A stretch of 35,269 nucleotides of DNA from the NCBI GenBank assembly GCA_947630325.1, contig CANRHB010000018.1:1-35269 (forward strand). The letters are read 5' to 3'. Made by a program: the position numbers and the translations under genes. The DNA comes from an uncultured Clostridia bacterium. Its GTDB lineage: Bacteria; Bacillota; Clostridia; Christensenellales; Borkfalkiaceae. Shown in pieces: positions 30,108-35,269 of this stretch (its first letter is position 1; each line of letters opens with the position of its first letter). The notes beneath the pieces are model-generated. The model was not told where the DNA came from. It saw nothing but the letters and a program-made list of their open reading frames with translations, and made no database searches.

Positions 30108-31880
30108 ATGACATCGGCACTTACCAACAACAAAAAAGTTCTCGCGTTCGTCAAAGAGAGCGCCGAACTCGCCTGCCCCGACAACATCGTCTGGATCGAC
30201 GGCAGTGAAGCGCAACTCGAAGAGCTCAGAAAAGAGGGGGTCAAAACGGGGGAGATGATCAAACTCAACCAGGAAAAACTCCCCGGCTGTTACTACCACC
30301 GCACCGCCAAAAACGACGTCGCGCGCGTGGAGGACCGCACCTTCATCTGCTGTAAAAACAAGGAGGACGCGGGCCCCATCAACTATTGGATGGACCCTCA
30401 GGAGGCCTATGCCCTCTGCCGCAACATCGCCCGCGGCAAGATGAAAGGGCGCACCATGTACGTCATTCCCTATTCGATGGGCGTGGTGGGCTCTCCCTTC
30501 TCCAAGATCGGCATCGAGGTCACCGACTCCATCTATGTCGTCCTCAACATGGCGATCATGACGAGGGTCGGAACGGAATGCTATGACTATCTCGGCGAGG
30601 ACGGAGATTTCATCAAGGGCTTCCACTGCAAGTGCGACGTCGACCCCGAAAAACGCTACATCATGCACTTCCCCGAGGACGACACCATCATCTCGGTGAA
30701 CTCCGCTTACGGCGGCAACGTTCTGCTCGGCAAAAAGTGCTTTGCGCTTCGCATCGCCTCCTACCTCGGAAAGAACGAGGGCTGGATGGCCGAGCATATG
30801 CTCATTTTGGGGGTCACTTACCCGAGCGGCGAAAAGCATTACGTGGCGGCGGCGTTCCCCTCCGCCTGCGGCAAGACCAACCTCGCCATGCTCATCCCCC
30901 CCAAACACTACCTCGAAAAGGGGTATAAGGTGGAATGCGTCGGCGACGACATCGCGTGGATCAGAGTGGGTGCGGACGGCAGGCTCTGGGCGGTGAACCC
31001 CGAGAACGGCTTCTTCGGCGTCGCGCCCGGCACCAACGAAAAGAGCAACCCCAACGCCCTTGCCGCAACGAGAAAGGGCACCATCTTCACCAACGTCGCC
31101 ATCGACCCTGCGGACAACACCGTGTGGTGGGAAGGGCTGACAAAACAGGCTCCCGCGCACCTCATCGATTGGCTCGGAAACGAATGGACGCCCGAGAGCG
31201 GCACCAAGGCGGCGCACCCCAATTCCCGCTTCACCGCTCCCGCAACGGGCTGCCCTTGCCTTTCTCCCGAATTTAACTCCAAGGAAGGGGTCCCGCTCGA
31301 CGCCATCATCTTCGGCGGCAGAAGGGCGACCACCACTCCCCTCGTCTACCAGTCCCGCGATTGGAACCATGGCGTGTTCGTCGGCTCCATAATGAGTTCG
31401 GAGACCACGGCGGCGGCAACGGGCGCGGTCGGCGTTCTGCGCCACGACCCCATGGCGATGAAGCCGTTCGCGGGCTACCACATGGCGGACTATTTCGGGC
31501 ATTGGATCGAGATGGGCAAAAAGATCAAGAATCCGCCCAAGATCTTCAACGTCAACTGGTTCCGCCAGGACGCGGATGGCAACTTTATCTGGCCGGGCTT
31601 CGGCGACAACATGCGCGTGCTCGATTGGATCTTAAAGAGATGCCAAAACGCGGTGGATGCCAAGGAGACGGCGATCGGCTATGTGCCTTACGCAAAGGAC
31701 ATCGACCTTGAGGGGCTCGATCTTTCGGAGGAGACGCTCGAAAGCATTCTCTATGTAGATAAAGCGCGCTGGAGCGCAGAGGCGGACGAGATCGCGGGCT
31801 ACTATGAGCAATTCGGCGACCGTCTGCCCGAGGAACTCAGAGAGAGCCTGAGAGTTTTGAAAGCAAACTGCGAAGCATAA
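30108..31880 (+). CDS. pckA: phosphoenolpyruvate carboxykinase (GTP)
   Basis: A 590-residue cytosolic enzyme that interconverts oxaloacetate + GTP and PEP + CO2 + GDP; in fermenting gut bacteria it often runs towards oxaloacetate. GTP-type features: PYSMGVVGSPFSKIGIEVTD (121-140), YGGNVLLGKKC (201-211), the P-loop AFPSACGKTNLAML (249-262), and VGDDIAWIRVG. Length is typical of GTP-dependent enzymes. The start at 30108 has GGAGG 7 nt upstream; the frame is open back to 29820 but only through repeat DNA. Single-gene unit with its own promoter and terminator. Confidence 0.97.
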   Translation: MTSALTNNKKVLAFVKESAELACPDNIVWIDGSEAQLEELRKEGVKTGEMIKLNQEKLPGCYYHRTAKNDVARVEDRTFICCKNKEDAGPINYWMDPQEAYALCRNIARGKMKGRTMYVIPYSMGVVGSPFSKIGIEVTDSIYVVLNMAIMTRVGTECYDYLGEDGDFIKGFHCKCDVDPEKRYIMHFPEDDTIISVNSAYGGNVLLGKKCFALRIASYLGKNEGWMAEHMLILGVTYPSGEKHYVAAAFPSACGKTNLAMLIPPKHYLEKGYKVECVGDDIAWIRVGADGRLWAVNPENGFFGVAPGTNEKSNPNALAATRKGTIFTNVAIDPADNTVWWEGLTKQAPAHLIDWLGNEWTPESGTKAAHPNSRFTAPATGCPCLSPEFNSKEGVPLDAIIFGGRRATTTPLVYQSRDWNHGVFVGSIMSSETTAAATGAVGVLRHDPMAMKPFAGYHMADYFGHWIEMGKKIKNPPKIFNVNWFRQDADGNFIWPGFGDNMRVLDWILKRCQNAVDAKETAIGYVPYAKDIDLEGLDLSEETLESILYVDKARWSAEADEIAGYYEQFGDRLPEELRESLRVLKANCEA

Positions 31881-31884
31881 AACA

Positions 31885-32070
31885 AAACCAAAAGGACGGG
31901 AATCCCCCGTCCTTTTTCGCGCCCTTTTTTCTCATATCTCCTCCGATAAGGACGCGCACGGCGAAAGGACTGCCGTGCGCGCATTTTGGAAAACCGGATC
32001 AAAATAACTTTTTAGGGGGAAGTTTTTATGCTCGGTTTTCCGTTTCCGAGGTAAAGAAATTTCGGAAACT
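31885..32070 (-). ncRNA. predicted structured small RNA of about 186 nt (new candidate)
   Basis: A consensus minus-strand promoter predicts a start at 32070 and a terminator stops it near 31885. In order the RNA can form: hairpin 1, GTTTCCGA with TCGGAAAC, beginning at its second base; hairpin 2, GGAAAACCG with CGGTTTTCC enclosing a smaller AACTT/AAGTT stem; hairpin 3, CGCGCACGGC with GCCGTGCGCG (10 bp, 9-nt loop, 31953-31981); and the terminator hairpin. Between 3 and the terminator is GGAGGAGATATGAG, a ribosome-site-like sequence followed by ATG, which opens 32 codons through the terminator into the antisense of pckA; this is unlikely to be a real protein. No known RNA family was recognised. 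It might act as a trans-acting RNA or as antisense to the pckA 3' end. Confidence 0.55.
31891..31918. terminator. bidirectional terminator: ends pckA (+) and the predicted RNA (-)
   Basis: AAAAGGACGGG (31891-31901) pairs with CCCGTCCTTTT (31907-31917), 5-nt loop, T-run on the plus side. On the minus strand the arm ends in TTTT and continues GGTTTTGTTTT, so it can also stop leftward transcription. Confidence 0.9.
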
Positions 32071-32076
32071 ACCCCT

Positions 32077-32105
32077 ATTATAATCACCCAATATACGATT
32101 GTCAA
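32077..32105 (-). promoter_or_regulatory. perfect consensus sigma-A promoter for the predicted small RNA
   Basis: Minus strand TTGACA (32100-32105), 17-bp spacer, TATAAT (32077-32082). It points away from the XRE gene and towards a region with no convincing coding sequence. Confidence 0.85.
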
Positions 32106-32111
32106 GTGTTT

Positions 32112-32130
32112 TATCGCACATTGTGCGATA
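32112..32130. promoter_or_regulatory. perfect 19-bp palindrome: candidate operator of the XRE regulator (or terminator)
   Basis: TATCGCACA-T-TGTGCGATA, exact inverted 9-mers around one base, 6 bp upstream of the -35 box of the leftward promoter and 35 bp upstream of the XRE start codon. It is followed on the plus strand by eight T in all, so it could also act as a rightward terminator. Its symmetry and single-base centre fit a repressor dimer site better. Confidence 0.6.
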
Positions 32131-32164
32131 TTTTTTTTGAAAAAGTTCAAAATTAGGGGGAATT

Positions 32165-32377
32165 ATGGAGTTAAAAGACATTCAAGTGCGGCTGAGGGAA
32201 GCGATTTCGCACAGCGGCGTGGCGCAAAAGGACATTGCGAAGGCGATCGGCGTTTCGGCGCAGACGGTTTCCAAGTATATGAAGCAGGATATATTTCCCG
32301 CGCTCGATACGTTTGCGAAACTTTGCGCCCTTCTCGACGTGCGCTCCGACTACATCCTCGGGATCGCCGTGTATTAA
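32165..32377 (+). CDS. small XRE-family transcriptional regulator
   Basis: A 70-residue single-domain Cro/C1-type regulator. The helix-turn-helix is clear in QKDIAKAIGVSAQTVSKYMK (residues about 21-40), followed by PALDTFAKLCALLDVRSDYILG, the usual end of these domains. There is no effector or dimerisation domain, as in many phage-like or autoregulatory repressors. AGGGGGAATT gives a good ribosome site. The palindrome at 32112-32130 is the obvious binding candidate, and the divergent small RNA promoter the obvious target. No rightward sigma-A promoter of good quality was identified. Confidence 0.88.
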   Translation: MELKDIQVRLREAISHSGVAQKDIAKAIGVSAQTVSKYMKQDIFPALDTFAKLCALLDVRSDYILGIAVY

Positions 32378-32382
32378 AGAGA

Positions 32383-32942
32383 GGGGTTCTTTGCCCTCCC
32401 CAACTTATTGGGGGAGGGGGTACCTTGTTATGACCTTCCCCCTTTCAAGGGGGCGGGTGACGCCGCAGGCGTCAGGTGGGGGTTATTCTCGGCGCCTCTT
32501 TTAGGGGAGCTGTCGCGCTCCGCGCGACTGAGGGGTTCTCCAAAAGTTGGTCAAGAACCCTTTCCCCCTCGCGTTGCTCGGGTACTGTCTCATGCGGGTG
32601 GAATCCCGCATTCGGTCACCGTTCGCGCCTCTGATGCGCTCACTCCTGTCGCATTGCGCCAACAGTTATCAACTGTTGGCAGAATGCAATGCTCCACCTA
32701 AAAGGGACAGCAAGAGGAACCCAACGGAACCCCCTCCACCGGAGGGGGACAAAGGGGGTGGGCACCATTTCCAAATGTCATTTCGAGCCGCCGAGGAACG
32801 AGGCGTGTCGAGAAATCTCTACCCTATTATAAATAATGTGAGATTTCTCCACTCCGCTCGCGGGCTCGCTTCGGTCGAAATGACAACTCTGAACAGTAAG
32901 CGGAACACCCTCCACCGGAGGGGGATTAAGGGGGTGGGCACC
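32383..32942. repeat. repeat cluster F, D (long form), A, E, A
   Basis: Family F at 32432-32486 (CCTTCCCCCTTTCAAGGGGG). Long-form D at 32491-32714, with about 110 bp of extra sequence (near 32586-32697) between the CGGGTACT and CCTAAAAGGGACAGC parts of the short form. Family A at 32727-32765. Complete E element at 32778-32885, starting TGTCATTTCGAG and ending GGTCGAAATGACA. Family A again at 32900-32942. No gene was found in 32378-33071. Confidence 0.85.
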
Positions 32943-32991
32943 ATTTCCAAATGTCATTCCGAGTTAAATTCTCAAAACGGGCGCAAAACGG

Positions 32992-33020
32992 TTGACAAAG
33001 TGAACAAACAACGCTATAAT
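32992..33020 (+). promoter_or_regulatory. perfect consensus sigma-A promoter of the degV-family gene
   Basis: TTGACA (32992-32997), 17-bp spacer, TATAAT (33015-33020); leader about 45 nt. Confidence 0.9.
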
Positions 33021-33071
33021 TTCGGTATTGTTCGCAAAAAGGGCGGCAGTTCGGCCGCTCGGGAGGCTTAT

Positions 33072-33884
33072 ATGCTGAGAATTATTACCGATTCTTCCTC
33101 CGAAATTTCGCAGGAAGAGGCGCAAAAACTTGGGGTGGAGGTGGTCCCGCTCACCGTCGTGTTCGGCGGGACGGCCTATCTCGACGGGGTGGACTTAACC
33201 AAAAAAGAATTTTACGAAAAGTTGCTTGCAGGGGAGTTCCCGCACACTTCGCAGCCCTCCGAAGCGCAGTTTTCGGAGGCGTTTGCGCGGACGGAGGGGG
33301 AAGAGACGCTCGTGCTCCTCATCTCCTCGGGGCTTTCTGGCACCGAAAATGCCGCGCGGCTTGCAAAAGAGGAGGGGGGATTCACGCGCGTGCACATCTA
33401 CAACACTCTCTGCACGACGGCGATGCTCCGTATTCTTGTGGAGACGGCTGTCAAATACCACGACAGGAGCGTGGAGGAGGTCATTGCCATTCTCGATGAG
33501 TTGCGCCCCCGCATCCGTCTGTACGCCTGCCTCAATACCCTCGAATATCTCAAAAAGGGCGGGCGGCTCAAAAAGAGCGCCGCTTTTGTCGGGGGATTGC
33601 TCGGCGTCAAGCCCATCGTCACCATCGGCGGGACGGGGACGGTGGAGCTCTCCGGCATGGCGCACGGGCAGAAAAAAGCGCTGTTTGCGGTCGCGCAGAA
33701 GTTCTTGCGGGAAGAGACCGACCCCGACTATCCCGTCTACTTTTTACAGACCGATAACTCCGCGCCGCCGCAGGAGATCATGAAGGCGGTCGGACGGGAG
33801 GGAAACGTCTTTCCCATCTGTTGCGCCGTGGGAGCGCACATCGGTCCCTCCGCCGCGGGGATCGTATATGTATCTAAAAAATAA
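33072..33884 (+). CDS. DegV/FakB-family fatty-acid-binding protein
   Basis: A 270-residue cytosolic protein of the DegV family, which binds a fatty acid and presents it to the FakA kinase for phosphorylation in Firmicutes. Signatures: MLRIITDSSSEISQEEAQKL at the start, FPHTSQPSEAQF (the conserved T-S-Q-P-S), LLISSGLSGTENAARLA, and LNTLEYLKKGGRLKKSAAFV, then GLLGVKPIV. The closing GAHIGPSAAGIVYVSKK has the family's G-x-H-x-G-P. Length is normal. GGGAGG precedes the ATG. It is a single gene with its own promoter and a shared terminator with the convergent regulator gene. Confidence 0.94.
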   Translation: MLRIITDSSSEISQEEAQKLGVEVVPLTVVFGGTAYLDGVDLTKKEFYEKLLAGEFPHTSQPSEAQFSEAFARTEGEETLVLLISSGLSGTENAARLAKEEGGFTRVHIYNTLCTTAMLRILVETAVKYHDRSVEEVIAILDELRPRIRLYACLNTLEYLKKGGRLKKSAAFVGGLLGVKPIVTIGGTGTVELSGMAHGQKKALFAVAQKFLREETDPDYPVYFLQTDNSAPPQEIMKAVGREGNVFPICCAVGAHIGPSAAGIVYVSKK

Positions 33885-33888
33885 AACA

Positions 33889-33924
33889 GCCGCGCCGTGC
33901 GAGAATCGCACGGCGCGGCATTTT
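33889..33924. terminator. bidirectional terminator between convergent genes
   Basis: GCCGCGCCGTGCGA (33889-33902) pairs with TCGCACGGCGCGGC (33906-33919), GAA loop, with TTTT after it on the plus strand and TGTTTTATTTTTT on the minus strand. Confidence 0.93.
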
Positions 33925-33935
33925 CATAGACATTT

Positions 33936-34694
33936 TTACATCACAACAATGTCGCGTTTCAAGAACTCTTCCTTGAGGTCGGCGGGGAACTCGTCGTCGG
34001 TGATGAGCACGTCGATATCCTCCAATCTTGCAAAGGTGTGCGGCATGATCTTGCCGATCTTGGAACTGTCGAGCATCATATACATCGCCTTGGCCTTTTG
34101 GCGGGTCATTTTGAGCAGGTCTGCCTCCACCATGGAGCCGCAGGAGAACCCATTCTCGGGGGTGAACGCCGAAGCGGAGATAATTGCAAGTTCGAAGTTG
34201 GTGTTTTCGAAGTAACTCTTCGCAACGGGGGAGGCGGTGGAAAGATTTTCCTTCATCACCTGTCCGCCGAGCATGGTCACGTTGAGGTTCTTCTTCTGCG
34301 CAAGTTCTATGGCGACCGCAAGCCCGTTGGTAAACACGTGAATGTTGATGTCGGGCAGTTCCTTTGCGAGGCACATTGCCGTGGTGCCGCCGTCGATAAA
34401 GAGGGAACAGTTCTCCTCTATGAGGCTTGCCGCTTTCTGCGCAATGCGGATCTTTTCGTCGGTGTGCATGGCGGTCTTTTTGGCGTATGGTTCGCTCGAG
34501 ACTTTCTGCACTTCTTTTACCGACATCGCTCCGCCGCGCACGCGGATGATGCGTCCTGCCTGTTCAAGCTGTAAAAGGTCACGCCGAAGTGTCATCTGCG
34601 AGACGTCGGGGAAATAAGTGTCCAACTGATTGAGGGTTAATTTGCCGCGCTTGTCGAGAAGTTCGGCAATTTCTTCAATGCGATCCTTTTTCAT
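33936..34694 (-). CDS. DeoR-family transcriptional regulator
   Basis: A 252-residue repressor-type protein. The N-terminal winged HTH is visible: MKKDRIEEIAELLDKRGKLT, then VSQMTLRRDLLQLEQAGRII and RVRGGA. The sensor domain has the DeoR C-terminal features FIDGGTTAMCLAKELP, HVFTNGLAVAIELAQ, NVTMLGGQV and SASAFTPENGFSCGS. These proteins usually respond to phosphorylated sugars. The start at 34694 has AGGAG about 9 nt upstream; the frame is open further but only through the promoter region. No sugar genes lie next to it, so the target is unknown. Confidence 0.94.
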   Translation of the reverse strand: MKKDRIEEIAELLDKRGKLTLNQLDTYFPDVSQMTLRRDLLQLEQAGRIIRVRGGAMSVKEVQKVSSEPYAKKTAMHTDEKIRIAQKAASLIEENCSLFIDGGTTAMCLAKELPDINIHVFTNGLAVAIELAQKKNLNVTMLGGQVMKENLSTASPVAKSYFENTNFELAIISASAFTPENGFSCGSMVEADLLKMTRQKAKAMYMMLDSSKIGKIMPHTFARLEDIDVLITDDEFPADLKEEFLKRDIVVM

Positions 34695-34729
34695 GACGAA
34701 ACTCTCCTGTTTAATCTTTTCCATGTAAG

Positions 34730-34758
34730 ATATTAACACAGATGTTGTAAAATTGCAA
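34730..34758 (-). promoter_or_regulatory. sigma-A promoter of the deoR-family gene
   Basis: Minus strand TTGCAA (34753-34758), 17-bp spacer, TAATAT (34730-34735); predicted start about 34723. The 34759-34930 stretch upstream is strongly AT-rich and shows no gene. Confidence 0.75.
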
Positions 34759-34970
34759 GCATTTTTCTGCAAAAAGATATTGAAAAAGTGATTTTTTTCA
34801 AAAAAACCGTTCAAAACTGTGACTTTTTGGGTTTGTGAAAATATTTTTCGCAAAACTTTCACAAAAATTTGAATATTTTTTGATAATGCTTCCGATATGA
34901 AAATTTTTTGCATTTTTCGATCGACTCGCCCTCCCCCGCGTCAGCGGGGGAGGGGGTCACATTATTTCTC

Positions 34971-35191
34971 GGCGCCCCTTATAGGGGAGCTGTCGCGCTT
35001 GCGCGACTGAGGAGTTTTCGAGAACCTTTTAGAAACCCTTTTCCCCTCGCTTCGCTCGGGTACTGTCTCATGCGGGTGGAATCCCGCATTCGGTCATCGT
35101 TCGCGCGGATAATGCGCTCACTCCTGTCGCATTGCGCCAACAGTTATCAACTGTTGGCAGGATGCAATGCTCCTCCTAAAAGGGACAGCAA
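34971..35191. repeat. family D element, long form
   Basis: From GGCGCCCCTTATAGGGGAGC to CCTAAAAGGGACAGCAA, about 220 bp, with the same internal 110-bp block (35065-35176) as the copy at 32491-32714. The block contains nested palindromes: GCGGG-TGGAAT-CCCGC, and GCCAACAGTT-ATC-AACTGTTGGC flanked by GCATTGC and GCAATGC. The remaining 78 bp to the window end show nothing recognisable. Confidence 0.87.
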
Positions 35192-35269
35192 CAGGTGAAT
35201 TGTCAAATGAAGTGCAACATATTTTCAAACAGAAGCTGTGGGGCGAGGAAGTTGAGGATTTTTTTGGGG

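Noticed and set aside
31796-31939. 32-codon frame behind GGAGGAGAT in the predicted small RNA
   Set aside because: It would read through the terminator hairpin and antisense pckA codons; the peptide (MRKKGAKKDGGFPSFWF and so on) has no sign of selection. Kept only as a remark under the RNA.
32016-32056. Plus-strand mini-ORF MLGFPFPR with AGGGGGAAG upstream
   Set aside because: Eight codons inside the arms of hairpins 1 and 2 of the predicted RNA; no plus-strand promoter precedes it.
31940-32070. Known riboswitch (c-di-GMP, guanidine, preQ1, fluoride) on either strand
   Set aside because: The conserved cores of these classes are not present; only generic GAAA and GGACG pieces were seen.
32547-33071. 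N-terminal extension of the degV-family gene
   Set aside because: It is translated repeat sequence and contains the consensus promoter of the gene.
1-35269. tRNA genes
   Set aside because: No GGTTCGAATCC-type T-loop with a cloverleaf context was found on either strand by eye; a tRNAscan-SE run would be decisive.

Overview
The window looks like a replication-origin neighbourhood of an uncultured, probably gut-associated member of the Clostridia (Christensenellales-like by overall impression; this is an inference, not a database result). Supporting signs are the 5' end of a 16S rRNA gene, a Firmicutes-type gene set (rpmH, rnpA, yidD, yidC, jag, rsmG, parA/soj, parB/spo0J, yyaC), consensus sigma-A promoters, strong Shine-Dalgarno sites, and a sporulation-type YyaC protein.

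Layout. At 1-335 is the 16S 5' end (minus strand) with its leader and promoter. At 587-2600 are two small orphan genes set in interspersed repeats. At 2644-12911 is a minus-strand arabinan-utilisation locus: an exported binding protein and two CUT1 ABC permeases (with no ATPase gene nearby), a lipoprotein GH43 enzyme, a cytoplasmic GH43 enzyme, and a lipoprotein of unknown function with its own promoter. At 13089-17887 (minus) are parB, parA, ftsH, three clustered parS sites and a CvpA-family gene. The coding strand then flips: 18015-23608 (plus) holds yyaC, a small orphan, a DnaA-box-rich AT-rich segment (candidate oriC, about 18.99-19.29 kb), then dnaN-rpmH-rnpA-yidD-yidC-jag. The flip, the parS cluster and the boxes together suggest that replication starts near 18-19.3 kb. 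dnaA is not next to dnaN, which is unusual.

The right arm (24-35 kb) holds rsmG, a SLOG-family gene, a double-HTH regulator, a propeller-like protein coupled to a polytopic membrane protein, a 307-residue orphan, GTP-type PEP carboxykinase, a small XRE regulator, a DegV-family lipid-binding protein and a DeoR-family regulator.

How the parts fit: the arabinan genes form a capture, import and cleavage pathway. The exported GH43 cuts arabinan, the binding protein and permeases import oligosaccharides (energised by an ATPase encoded elsewhere), and the cytoplasmic GH43 finishes cleavage. parA, parB and parS segregate the origin. rpmH to jag is the conserved ribosome, RNase P and membrane-insertion block.

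Two features stand out. The first is a divergent module at 31.88-32.38 kb: a consensus minus-strand promoter drives a predicted, about 186-nt, multi-hairpin RNA with no convincing gene, next to a perfect 19-bp palindrome and a small XRE regulator. The second is the repeat landscape: at least six short families (called A-F here) fill intergenic gaps of both outer arms but are absent from about 2.6 to 23.7 kb.
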